Assembly (NCBI GenBank): GCA_036172665.1 | Contig: CM069877.1 | Coordinates: forward strand, 20,237,001 to 20,301,000 | Length of the DNA stretch: 64,000 nt | Direction: 5' to 3' | Source: Prosopocoilus inquinatus | Lineage: Eukaryota; Arthropoda; Insecta; Coleoptera; Lucanidae | Shown: piece after piece, positions 10,208 through 19,696 of the stretch | How the letters are laid out: each line of letters begins with the position of its first letter | Numbering within the stretch: the first letter of the stretch is position 1 | Position numbers and translations under genes: made by a program | The notes under the pieces: model-generated | The model's input: only the letters and a program-made list of their open reading frames with translations | Told to the model about the DNA's origin: nothing | Database searches by the model: none

Positions 10208-11152
10208 TTATAAAACATTGCGTTTTGGTATCCATGAATCATGTTTAGAACTCAATCCTAAATAACTTACGAGCGCTTTATTACCTTTTTCTCTCAATAC
10301 ATTAATTAAATATATATCTGGATGTTTTACTTTTTGTAACTCGTACTCATAAAACCCACCAAGAATGGCTTCACCATCAGCGTCTTTAATTAGATATGTT
10401 CTGGGATTAGTATTCTGCACCGACGAAATGGTAAATATTTCGTTGGACCAATTCGGAGTGTACATGTTCGAAAATGCTTGTCTGTATTTACTGATGCGCA
10501 CATGATCTCCAATTTTAAATTTTGCAATTCTTGGATCCACAATTTTAAGGTTGCTGTAGACGGACTGTAAAATACTTTGCGCATTTCTTTGATTTATCTT
10601 GCTGGGTTTGTAACCCGTCGTACTGTGAACAGTGTTATTGTATTCTTCAATTAGCCTTGGTAATAAATTGAACCATCCGAAATTTCCTTGCATGCTAAAT
10701 TCTTTCCACATTTTTTGTTTTAGGGTTCTATTAAATCTTTCGACTATCGAACTTTTTAAATTAGAGTATGCGCTATAGTGATTAATTCTATATTTCTTCA
10801 TTAAATTTTGGAACTCTGCATTGTAAAATTCCTTTCCGTTATCTGTTTGTATATTTTTCGGTACAGAATTTCTACCTTCAGATAAAATCGATTGAAAAGC
10901 TTTGGTTACTTCTTTACCTGTCTTATTTTTTAATGGTATTCCCCAAGCATACTTGGAAAATGCGTTGATCACTGTCAGAATGTATTTGTATCCTTTGTTT
11001 ATCTTGGTATAAGGTAGCATTTCAATTAAGTCTGCTTGGAAGAGATCTCTGAGTCCTTTTATTATTACTCGACGACGGCGAAAGTTTTTCCTTGCTGGTT
11101 TGTGCAACTCATTAACAACATCACGTTTCACATTAGAAGATAGATTAGACAT
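10208..11152 (-). CDS. int: Polinton integrase (retroviral-type DDE, C-terminal chromodomain-like)
   Basis: The 314-aa protein inserts the element into host DNA and makes the 6-bp duplication. The catalytic triad is complete: D in QADLIE, D in TDNGKEF and E in VERFNR. The core is the rve fold with TVINAFSKYAW and a GYKPSKINQRNA region downstream. The last ~40 residues (ALVSYLGLSSKHDSWIP) look like the chromodomain typical of these integrases. The start ATG overlaps the end of the upstream 127-aa ORF. No stop or frameshift was seen, so this is the best-preserved enzyme in the window. The homologue in Polinton-2 has lost the second catalytic Asp. Confidence 0.94.
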   Translation of the reverse strand: MSNLSSNVKRDVVNELHKPARKNFRRRRVIIKGLRDLFQADLIEMLPYTKINKGYKYILTVINAFSKYAWGIPLKNKTGKEVTKAFQSILSEGRNSVPKNIQTDNGKEFYNAEFQNLMKKYRINHYSAYSNLKSSIVERFNRTLKQKMWKEFSMQGNFGWFNLLPRLIEEYNNTVHSTTGYKPSKINQRNAQSILQSVYSNLKIVDPRIAKFKIGDHVRISKYRQAFSNMYTPNWSNEIFTISSVQNTNPRTYLIKDADGEAILGGFYEYELQKVKHPDIYLINVLREKGNKALVSYLGLSSKHDSWIPKRNVL

Positions 11153-11528
11153 TTTCAGTTAGAACTCGTTTTCTTACGATGAATTCAACAAATAATGGAA
11201 CTGCACAAACTAAAGATGTGCAAGTAAACGAGATTTGATCTCCCACATTCAACGTTCTTCCAATTAAAGTATCAGTACAATTTATAGCGTTGAGGGATAC
11301 TGTAATGTTGACAATAGTAGGTTGATGAATAAGTACTTTTTTAACAACGCAAGTTTCTTGGATCGTATACGTCGTTCGGTGACCTCTATTTGAAAGCAAA
11401 TACACACTTTCGGCGTTAAGCTCTTGACTCTGAAAGTCTAATAATGTTTCGTAAAATAATGGTGTAGCAGCAATGTGTTTGAAAACTGTGTGTTTATGAA
11501 CGTGTCTTCCAAACTTATCAATAGTCAT
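11145..11528 (-). CDS. 127-aa Polinton protein of unknown function
   Basis: I do not recognise a domain. The protein begins MTIDKFGRHVHKH and is mostly beta-type sequence with scattered Cys (NCTDT, FTCTSLVC). No signal peptide or clear membrane helix was seen. Its stop overlaps the integrase start (ATG within AATGTCTAA), so the two ORFs are coupled on the - strand. A homologue is present but frameshifted at 52584-52974 in Polinton-2, with similar spacing to integrase, so it is a regular gene of this Polinton lineage. The mixed hydrophobic/Thr pattern would suit a small structural protein, but that is only a guess. Confidence 0.7.
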   Translation of the reverse strand: MTIDKFGRHVHKHTVFKHIAATPLFYETLLDFQSQELNAESVYLLSNRGHRTTYTIQETCVVKKVLIHQPTIVNITVSLNAINCTDTLIGRTLNVGDQISFTCTSLVCAVPLFVEFIVRKRVLTENV

Positions 11529-11598
11529 TGTGAATCAATTAACAACTATGTGAAACTGTGAAATGTGTGCTCGCTTGCACTCCACTAAATACTACAAT

Positions 11599-12826
11599 TT
11601 ACAAAATAATTTTAGCCTCTTTTAATTCTTCAATGATCGCTATGATTTCATTGTTATGTGCGGAGTGACCTGCTGATTTGGATGCGTTCAATAAACGCAA
11701 TCGTTCTACTAGTTCGTTAGGATCATCCCAGTATTGATACTGCAAACATTTGTTAGGTACAAGCTTTTTCTCCAAAGCTCCACCTGTTTTCCAGCTTCGC
11801 GCCCACCAAACGTTTGGTGGTTTTCCCTGAATTATTGGTTTTATAATATTCACATATTTAAATCCTCTGCTTGCAGATATTCGCCCTGAGGGATTATAAT
11901 TAACTTTAAACGCACTAGTTCTTCTCAATATATCTCTATAGTCTCGCACATCGTGAAACGTAAATTTCTCTGGATTTTTCTTAAAAACCAGCTCGTATAA
12001 ACCTTTAGTACCCTTATACGCCAAGTCTCCAATTACAAGATCGGGACCGTCAAACTTAAGCTCCTGGTTCCCAACAAACAATCTCTCATCTTCTTCTCTT
12101 ACACCGTATTTTGTATCGAATTCATTTTCTACATCAGTTTCAAATCGTGTAACATAATCACATGCTAACGGATGATACGATTCTAAGGCAGCTTCCACCA
12201 GCGGTGATTCTAATCTAGTCCGAAGTAATGATTTTCGTTCTTCTAGAAGTGTACGAGCATGAGCCAGGGATTCGTCCGCAGGGGGGTTACTGCTTTCGGT
12301 GTCATATTCTTCTGCTTCTTCATAAACAGATTTTGAAGTTGGAGATGTGGACTTTTCATGAGGAACCTCAAGAATTTCTTCATCTTCTAAGATGGAAGGT
12401 TGTTTAATTTCACGTCCAAGTGGCGTTGAAGTACCCACATCATGCTCCTATGACAATCCAATTCGCGACGAAAGATCGGATTTTAATTTATAACTCGGTC
12501 TTCTTCGTATGAAAGAAGGATCAGATCTCAATTTATAAATCGGTCTTTTTCGTAGGAAAGAACTCTTTGGCTCCTCTTTCAATCTCTTTTCACTGGCTTC
12601 GTATGACTGTTGCTCCTCTTTCATAGGTAATACGCTGCGAACAACATCTAGCTTATTGACAATATCTCGGAGTGGCTCTACAATAGGTGAATAAGTTGTC
12701 TGCAGATACTTTTTTGATTGCTCTCGCATGATGTTTTGCTTGTGCAATATCGGATTTAAGTGTTTTTAATTTAGTACGCAAACTTTCGCGCGCAGTGGCT
12801 AATTCTGCTTTAAGTTTGTTACTCAT
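11599..12826 (-). pseudogene. DUF8207-type Polinton protein, broken by one stop and one frameshift
   Basis: The C-terminal part carries the family hallmarks: YGVREEDERLFVGN, LVIGDLAYKGTKGLYELVF and a VNYNPSGRISASRGFKY region. The N-terminal part has a coiled-coil-like start (ATG at 12826, Lys/Leu-rich) and the motif SPIVEPL. An in-frame TAG at 12448-12450 interrupts the gene, and a single-base shift near 12733 separates the first ~30 codons. The acidic Ser/Pro linker after the stop has no in-frame ATG before the domain, so the 11599-12438 piece is not a separate gene. The function of the family is unknown; it recurs in insect Polintons. In Polinton-2 only the C-terminal ~75 residues survive, inside a chimeric ORF. 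Confidence 0.8.
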
Positions 12827-12915
12827 GGTGCATCCGCATCCTTTAACGTCTGTTACAGTACTGAAGAACTGTAGAACTATGTAAAAATGAAAGAACTATG
12901 TAAAATGTAGTGGTT

Positions 12916-13626
12916 TTAAAGATATATGTACGTGTCGAATCCTTTACGATATCTCCCTGCGTTTATGGAACAATCGGTATCAATAACTAAGAAACCAAAC
13001 GGTTCCTTCCAACAAGCGTAACAGATATTACGAAACTGGTCCATAGTCATATCTCCGCTGACGTAATCATCGTAAACGTGTTTCAAATTTGTGAAATCTT
13101 GACGAAACAGTATTAAGAAATTACAATTATCACGAATCATTTGTTTGGGTATTGCACTGTAAGTTTGACTTAAATAAAAGCAGTCAACATTTCTATGACG
13201 TCCAAAGGAGAAATATTCTTTAATTAAATTTTGTGTAGTACACTGAACATCATCAAAAACAACGACTGAATATTCTTTTACATTTGTAGGTGACACCATT
13301 TTTTCAATATCGGAAATTTCAAAGTAACCTATTTCGGGCACTGTTGATAGCAAATGTCGGAGAAATTTATACTTCCCCTGAGATAAGGTCTTACAGCAGA
13401 TGTATAAATTTTGGAAACGTAATCCGTTCGGATGGGTTAATAATGTCACTAAGGAATTACTTTTACCAGCCCCTGAGCTCCCGCTAATGATAACGCGTTT
13501 ACTTGATCCTCCGAAGAGAACACTGTGACGTTTAAAGGTTTCATTTGCGATTGCATCGTCGAAATTTTGTACAGGTAACTTTAAAGACTGTTGTTGAAAC
13601 TTCATATTTAAAATAATATTTTTCAA
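12916..13626 (-). CDS. Genome-packaging ATPase (FtsK/HerA, A32-like)
   Basis: The 236-aa protein is predicted to drive Polinton DNA into a capsid. It has Walker A GSSGAGKS (about residues 48-55) and Walker B VVVFDDV (about 121-127). A QTYSAIPKQMIRDNC segment matches the sensor region of A32-type packaging ATPases, and length is normal for Polintons. The start used is the ATG at 13626; a second Met follows seven codons later and would serve equally well. The ORF is intact. It is preceded by a run of 18-bp tandem repeats (13786-13911). Polinton-2 has lost it entirely in a 2.2-kb deletion. Confidence 0.92.
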   Translation of the reverse strand: MKNIILNMKFQQQSLKLPVQNFDDAIANETFKRHSVLFGGSSKRVIISGSSGAGKSNSLVTLLTHPNGLRFQNLYICCKTLSQGKYKFLRHLLSTVPEIGYFEISDIEKMVSPTNVKEYSVVVFDDVQCTTQNLIKEYFSFGRHRNVDCFYLSQTYSAIPKQMIRDNCNFLILFRQDFTNLKHVYDDYVSGDMTMDQFRNICYACWKEPFGFLVIDTDCSINAGRYRKGFDTYIYL

Positions 13627-13785
13627 AAATATTCAAAATATGTATTTTTGCTCCTTACAACACGTTATTAATTTCCTCTTTACCAAACGCGATACTCTAT
13701 TACTGTGTTGTAGTTATCAATATCAACTGCTATATAAACACTATTTAAAACTCATAAATTATTTATTTAAATAAATATAATAAAT

Positions 13786-13911
13786 TAATGTTCCTAACTA
13801 AATTAATATTTCTAACTAAATTAATATTTCTAACTAAATTAATATTTCTAACTAAATTAATATCTCTAACTAAATTAATATCTCTAACTAAATTAATATC
13901 TCTAACTTAAA
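13786..13911. repeat. 18-bp tandem repeat, about seven units
   Basis: Units read ATATTTCTAACTAAATTA with a few substitutions (ATATCTC variant). The array lies in the 300-bp gap upstream of the ATPase gene and downstream of the Pro-rich gene. It is very AT-rich and may be part of a promoter or 3' region, or simply slippage. Confidence 0.85.
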
Positions 13912-13927
13912 CTCTGATTAATGCTCC

Positions 13928-14397
13928 TCACTGTAAAAGATAAGATGTTATTAAAATGTTGAAAGGTAATGAACGATAACGAACCCAAGATTCATCCATC
14001 GTGGATTCCACTTCCACCTCTCCCCTTTCCTCCTCCACCACCACCTTTAGTGGTAAAGGTCGTGGTAGAGGTTCCAACACTGGCGGCGCAAACACCCTCC
14101 TTTTTAGGCGGATGCGTTGAGGCGCCGCCACTTGCTGCACCGGCGGCCTTCGTTCAGGTGTGGCCGCCGCTAGCGGCGTTGGAGTGTAGCTGGGTGAAGG
14201 TGACCGTTCCAGTCGTGGATGAACCATCCGATAATTAATGACCGCGGTTTCTGCATTAATCAGAGTTCCGTCCATTAACTGAAAAAGTAAATAATCCAAA
14301 ATGTAAACCGTAAAATACAAATTAGATTACTCACTTTCAGTTCCACTTGCCTCATGAAAATTGATTTCACAAGAGGTGTGGTTTGTGAAGAACTCAT
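13928..14397 (-). CDS. Pro-rich Polinton protein, two coding exons
   Basis: Spliced from 14397-14335 and 14278-13928, giving about 137 aa. The 56-nt intron (14279-14334) has donor AAA|GTGAGT and acceptor TTTTTCAG, and joins the frames exactly. A second possible intron (14398-14467, GTATGT...TTTTACAG) lies just before the ATG in the 5' leader. The protein is basic and Pro-rich (PSPSYTPTPLAAATPERRPP, then EPLPRPLPLK), with an acidic stretch near the C-terminus. No known domain was recognised. In Polinton-2 the start ATG reads ACG and most of the body is fused by deletion to the DUF8207 tail. The + strand 89-aa frame here is a shadow. Confidence 0.6.
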
Positions 14398-14592
14398 CTG
14401 TAAAACGAATAACAATTATTAAAAATTGTACAAAGAAAAATAATTTTTTATATCCTCGAAAACATACCTAATACCTCGACAACATTTCCAACTTCATGTG
14501 AGGAACAAACCATTGAACAACAATATAATTCACAGACATATCTACTTAAGAGAAGAAGTTAAATCTTAAGACACTAAATCAAACTTAATCTT

Positions 14593-16885
14593 TTAAATAG
14601 ATATGTCTGCGAAAAGATTATGAAACAAATCTTGGATCAGGCTCAGACGGTTGTGAATGAGGGAAATTTTGTCATATTGTTCGTTTAAAGCCTGGTCAGT
14701 CGGAGACCTTAAGCGAACTGTACGTAAAATTTCACGACAAGATTGCAACTCATCCGTGACTTTTCTAAGATTTTTCTCACCCTCTAAACAACATTTCCTG
14801 ACTTCAGGCATAATTCCGTCATAATAATTTTGGACTGCTGTTGAGATAACTCCCACTAAATTGGGAGAGGGTGAAGGAAGGGGTATAACATGTTGTGATG
14901 AGGAAAGGGATCGAATAGGTGTAGAGGTTCGGACACTAGGAGAGGATATTTCAAGCCGAGAAGGTGAAATCTGAAGTCGAGAAGGTGGAATTTGAGACGG
15001 TGGGATAAGTAGTTCCGGTTGTGATTGTGAAGATGACAAATTCTGAATATTGGATATAATATTAGCAGATTCACTAACATTAGTCCTCGGTCGACGAACA
15101 GAAGGAGAATTATTAATCATTACTGGATTAATATTAATTGATGAGTTCGTGTTATTATTATTCCCAATTGGTGATAATTGAGATATCTCCATTGAACGGT
15201 CTGATATATCAATTATTTCAGAAACTGAGTCATTAGGATTTAGCGGGATATTATCTGCAACAACACGGGGTTGCGACTGACTCAGTTGACCTTGCAACTC
15301 CGCACTATGCATCAAGTCATCATTTGAACGCAAAGAAGAAATATATAAAACAGCGACATCTTACTATCGCTTTTTGACCTAACATTGCAGTAGGATAGAC
15401 AAATTGAAGCGGGATTTGCTCCTAATGAGTCCCCCATGCAAGGCGGCCATGCTTGCTGTCAAAGCATAATGAAAGATTTTAGAAAAATTTTGTGCAAATC
15501 GTTTTTGATTGCACTGAGAACCTCGAGCAGCCTCTGGACAGCTGTTTCAGCCCTGCTATTGAAGAAGCCCCAAGCAGGGCTGAAACAGCTGTCCAGAGGC
15601 TGCTCGAGGTTCTCACTGCAATCAAAAACGATTTGCACAAAATTTTTCTAAAATCTTTCATTATGCTTTGACAGCAAGCATGGCCGCCTTGCATGGGGGA
15701 CTCATTAGGAGCAAATCCCGCTTCAATTTGTCTATCCTACTGCAATGTTAGGTCAAAAAGCGATAGTAAGATGTCGCTATTTTATATGTTCATCATTCTT
15801 ACATCGCATTTGCGAATAAATTGGGCAAGTCGTTTTTGGTCTGCAGTGGGAATGTCGAGCTACGTTTATGCTGAAGAAGCCCCAAGCAGGGCTGAAACAG
15901 CTGTCCAGAGGCTGCTCGAGGTTCTCACTGCAATCAAAAACGATTTGCACAAAATTTTTGCAAAGAAGAAAGAAAAACTCTTTCATTAGCAATTCTTTCC
16001 AATCTACGTTCCATTGTGCGTTCCCTTCTCCGTTGCAAATATTCTGCTTTAGGCAACCACACTCTTTCATACTTGTCGCTAACGGTCCTTAAACGAGAAT
16101 ATTGGTTTCCACGTAGGGTGCGTAAATATTGTGTGGGTTCACGAGTATTAGAAACGGATTTAGAAACAGATTTAGAAATGGAACTCGGAGTTTTTGATTT
16201 AGAAATGACAGATCTAGAAATGGCACTCGGAGTTGTAAAGACGGATGTAATAGGAACAGTTTCCGATGTAGCAATAGGAACGGATGTAACAGCAACCAAA
16301 GTAGTAGAGGCTGATGTGGATGTTACAATAGGACTGTTGAGAAATGAGGGGTTGAGTAGGTTTCGTTTGCGTAAGGAAAGAAGAAATAAGGGGTTGAGTG
16401 GGTTGTTTAAGAATGGGAACTGATTTATTTGATGGGGAAACTGGTTTATTTGGTGGTTTCGAAGTTTGAGGTGGTTTCATTAAAGAAGAAGTAACGATTA
16501 ATTGTTGTGGAATAATAAAAGGAGGTTGGGTAGATTGCTGATTAAGAATAAAAGGGCTAGGAACCAGCAATTGGTTAACAATTGGTTGACTGGAATGAAT
16601 GTCTCGAGAATCCACACGATCTATTACGTCACCAACTGCGTTCAGTGTAGAATCATTGATAATTCCTTCTTGCAACAGGAAAGAGGAATTATCAATTTCA
16701 TTCCACCATGAAGGCGGCACATTTGCTTGAGTGGTAAATGCACTCTGAGAAACATTTACTTGAGCAGTACTTGCCACACCTGTCTGTGTTTCTCTAAATG
16801 CAGATTCCACGCTAGTAGTTACTGTTGAAGAAGGATTTCCTTGTAAATATTGCTGTAAAATTGGGCGTTCATTTCCAAAGGACAT
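14593..16885 (-). pseudogene. Ser/Thr/Pro-rich Polinton protein, split by a repeat insertion and a frameshift
   Basis: The gene reads from an ATG at 16885 (MSFGNERPILQQYLQG) to the stop at 14593. It is interrupted by a 618-bp insertion at 15342-15959 that carries a 12-bp flanking duplication. An 11-base loss near 16330, relative to Polinton-2, shifts the frame. Without these it would be roughly 530 residues. The N- and middle parts are low-complexity Ser/Thr/Pro/Gln/Asn. A basic segment (RRRERTMERRLERIANER) precedes the insertion point. The C-terminal ~90 residues look helical (CREILRTVRL, LSLIQDLFHNLF) and may form a coiled coil. No known family was recognised; a scaffold or tegument-like role would be a guess. 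Confidence 0.65.
15342..15959. mobile_element. 312-bp-family repeat insertion, inverted arrangement
   Basis: The insert is 618 bp flanked by GCAAAGAAGAAA at 15330-15341 and 15960-15971. It consists of one unit of the 312-bp family followed by its inverse and a partial unit, making a fold-back with TTCAGCCCTGCT/AGCAGGGCTGAA at the turn. Polinton-2 has an uninterrupted gene at this site, so the insertion occurred after the two copies separated. Frames starting MQGGHACCQSIMK or MGDSLGANPASIC are by-products of the repeat. Confidence 0.85.
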
Positions 16886-16887
16886 TA

Positions 16888-17055
16888 CTAGCATGCAAAA
16901 ATACGGAGTATATTAAAACATTAAAACGTAAATCTTACTTAATAATACTTACAGTTAAATTGTTAAAAACAATTAAATATAGAAAAGATATATCTGGAAA
17001 AAATAGAGTATTATACTATAGATCTATTAATGAATTAAGAAGTAAAAGCACTTAC
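16888..17055 (-). other. Probable 168-nt intron in the 5' leader of the Ser/Thr/Pro gene
   Basis: The donor is CTACTG|GTAAGT at 17055 and the acceptor TGCATGCTAG at 16888, leaving the ATG at 16885 three bases into the next exon. The ATG at 16894 would fall inside the intron. Prediction rests on consensus only. Confidence 0.5.
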
Positions 17056-17106
17056 CAGTAGATTCACAGTACAAATAACTTGTGAGTTTATTCGAACTAA
17101 ATGCCT

Positions 17107-17115
17107 CCTTTTATA
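17107..17115 (-). promoter_or_regulatory. TATA box of the Ser/Thr/Pro gene
   Basis: TATAAAAGG on the - strand lies about 50 bases before the leader-intron donor. This spacing suits a transcription start about 30 bases downstream and a short first exon. Confidence 0.55.
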
Positions 17116-17119
17116 CTCG

Positions 17120-18704
17120 AAAAGTTGAAGGTAAACCTTCTAAAACTGCACGTAAGAAATTATGTAATATGTTATTCAAAATTAACATTATAAAAGGTCA
17201 CATAACAAACACGCGTAACCGGAACATCGAAAAGTGAAAGAACACCTTGCTCAGAAATGATGCAATACGTATTTTGTATTACAACATCCTGAACATAATG
17301 TTATTCAAAACTAAAGTTGGGGGGGGGGGGGGGAAGAAAGCCCTCTCCCCACTCCCATCCCTACTCTTCCCTTTCCATTTTCTGGGCGTCACGAAGGCGT
17401 AACGAAGGCGTAACCGCGGCCCACTAGAACTAAACTTTCCTCTTTTCTTCTTTCCTTTCTTTCCTCCTTTTTTCCTTCCTTTCTCTTCTTTTTTTCTTTC
17501 CTTCTCTCCTTTTTTTTCTTTCCTTTCTGTCCTTTTTTTTCTTTCCTTCTCTTTTTTTATTCTTACTTGCAGTTATTTTGAAAAAATTTCAATAACTAAT
17601 TATTCTCTCTAACGACTTTAGAATTTGAATAACATTTACAAAGTTTAATAATAATCTTATTATAACCAAGTTGAATAGTAATTCTAATCTTATTATTACC
17701 AAGTTTATAATAATCTTTATTCAAATGAATGTAAGGAAAAAGTGTATCTGTCGAATAATAATCTTTATTCGCAAAAATTTTCCTAAATCAAACTTGCAAG
17801 TGTCACACAGTTTAACGATACACATTACACACACGAGCACTCATCTTCTAGAAACCACGATTTCATCGAACAGTCAGCCCCTAATCTTTATTTGTAAGAA
17901 TCGTGTAAATTTAAATTACATTCTTAAAAATATTCTCTTACTTATATTCTCTTAGTAAACACGCACTAAGCTTTGTGAAAGACCGATTAAGACTGGTGTG
18001 TAATAACAATATATTAGTTAAATGATTTCTATGCAAATTGAATTTGAATTTTAAATCGACGGTGAATGCTCGTAAATATGTTAATTTACTATTATGCAAT
18101 TCTTGCTAGTATGGCTCGCTTTAAAACATGCTTGTTTTTATTTATTTAAAACGGTATTTATATTCATTCACAACTCGGAATACATATGTAAATTTTATAG
18201 TATTTGTATATTTAATCGACGTTCGCCTTCAAACATGTTTATTTTTTCTATGCCACTTAATTTATTATACGACGGTGTGTGAATCTAAATTCTTAAATTT
18301 TAAATTGATCGATTAAAATTAATAACGTCTCCTTTCTGATTTAGTTTATTATAATTTTTATACAGATCACTTCTCGCTATGAAATTTTTAACGCTGCTCA
18401 GTGAAAACCATTTTTGTGACTTTTACATCGTAGAAAATTCGTAAATTTGACAACGTTTGAAATTTCAATCGAATAAAGCGATACTTTCAAAGACAATAAA
18501 AATCTGTCAAGCTAAATTGCTCATCAAGAGTTAATCTAAATAATTTAATAACGCAATGTATTTCTAAATTCTTTCTTAAATCCTTAAACTGATTTATTAA
18601 AATTAATAACGAATAAAATAACAACTCCTTTCTGATTATAGTTTATTGTATAATAATATATTATTAATAACAATATTTAATAATTAATATTTTAATAATA
18701 ATAT
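17120..18704. other. 1.6-kb non-coding stretch inside Polinton-1
   Basis: No credible gene was seen. It holds a G run (about 15 G, 17319-17333), a long pyrimidine tract on the + strand (17435-17560, CTTTCCTTT-type), and several copies of TAATAATCTTTATT (17640-17770) resembling retroposon 3' tails in inverse orientation. The rest is AT-rich. The region is deleted in Polinton-2, so whether it is native Polinton sequence or old insertions cannot be judged here. Confidence 0.5.
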
Positions 18705-19040
18705 TTAAGAATAAGTACACAAATAGCAATTCTTCTTCCGTGGAGGTGGACCATCTATTTCATCCAAAGAAAATTCGGTTTGATTCCAATGTTGGTGACA
18801 GAGTCTCTGACTTTGTAGATATTTACAGCGTTGATAATGAATTGGCAACTTAGGCCAGATGTATTCTAGATCTACGGCTGTGACTCTGGTACATAGATAC
18901 GATTTTGGAAAGTACTTCAAATCCTTATCTGGTATACTACTGAACGAACAATCTTTTTCGTACTGGTCAATAACTTCGCCAACCTTCTCTACAACATGCT
19001 TTATAATGTTCTTGCAAAATAGACGGGAGAAGAAATCCAT
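18705..19040 (-). CDS. 111-aa Polinton protein of unknown function, Cys/His-rich C-terminus
   Basis: The ORF starts MDFFSRLFCKNIIKH and is intact. The N-terminal half looks helical. The C-terminus contains CKYLQSQRLCHQHW and NCYLC, which could bind zinc. I do not recognise the family. The start and first codons are kept at about 55200-55230 in Polinton-2, where the rest is deleted. It sits 45 bases downstream of the possible nuclease gene, in the same direction, so co-expression is plausible. Confidence 0.6.
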   Translation of the reverse strand: MDFFSRLFCKNIIKHVVEKVGEVIDQYEKDCSFSSIPDKDLKYFPKSYLCTRVTAVDLEYIWPKLPIHYQRCKYLQSQRLCHQHWNQTEFSLDEIDGPPPRKKNCYLCTYS

Positions 19041-19085
19041 TGCGAAGCTGAACTTTTCTTATACTAACTAAGAACCAAAGTTTCC

Positions 19086-19616
19086 TCATAATATATCACA
19101 AATGTTTAGTGTAAAAAATCCTTCATATAACTTTGTTTGAATAAATTTATGTAAATCAAACACGTTCGTTAAAGCACACATGCAATTTTTTCTTAAGTGA
19201 AATGGACACTTGGGTTCGGATTTTTGCAATTTTTGTACATCTTCGTACATTTCACCGAAATCTAACACAGGTACACTTTCACCATTGCTTTTCGCTAGAA
19301 TTTCACATAGAAATCGAGACTTCTCCACTCCTTTAACGTAAACGACTTTGGCTGTATAACATAAAAAGGTGATGATTGCGTCAAACTCAGATAAGGGGAC
19401 GAATCCTCTATTCCAATCAATGCAATGGTGATTGGTCATTAACCAGTTTGCAACATTTTGAAATTTTCTGGGGACCATTGACAAACTTGTGGGTGGTTGA
19501 AATAAAAAATGACTCACTTTTCTTTCACTATCGTAAGAAGCCAACTCTTTTGGTATAAACTGATTATTTTCCACTTTAAATCCTTGAATGTCAATGACAA
19601 TAAATCGTTTTTTCAT
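19086..19616 (-). CDS. 176-aa Polinton protein, possible RNase H-like nuclease fold
   Basis: I chose the ATG at 19616 (MKKRFIVIDIQGF) over the upstream one because the recurring insect family begins with this strand. The pattern is IVIDIQGF, then PKELASYD, a middle NHHCIDWN, then FDAIITFL and VVYVKGVEKSRFL. This resembles the hydrophobic strand plus acidic residue layout of RNase H/DEDD-type nucleases (inference only). Near the C-terminus, CPFHLRKNCMCAL is a possible metal-binding loop. Related proteins recur in insect genomes and Polintons as uncharacterised. A frameshifted homologue lies at 55272-55795. The ORF is intact here. Confidence 0.65.
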   Translation of the reverse strand: MKKRFIVIDIQGFKVENNQFIPKELASYDSERKVSHFLFQPPTSLSMVPRKFQNVANWLMTNHHCIDWNRGFVPLSEFDAIITFLCYTAKVVYVKGVEKSRFLCEILAKSNGESVPVLDFGEMYEDVQKLQKSEPKCPFHLRKNCMCALTNVFDLHKFIQTKLYEGFFTLNICDIL

Positions 19617-19696
19617 GGTTCGGTTGATGTTGCTTCTTATAAAATCAAATGAAATCAAATAGTTTTAGCTTCTCTGTTAATACTGCCATTCACGGT

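Noticed and set aside
13969..14238. 89-codon + strand Pro-rich frame
   Set aside because: Mirror of the Pro-rich minus-strand gene caused by CCN/NGG-rich codons.
17671..18316. Small + strand frames (94, 62, 62 codons)
   Set aside because: Low-complexity AT-rich sequence with no family features; chance frames.
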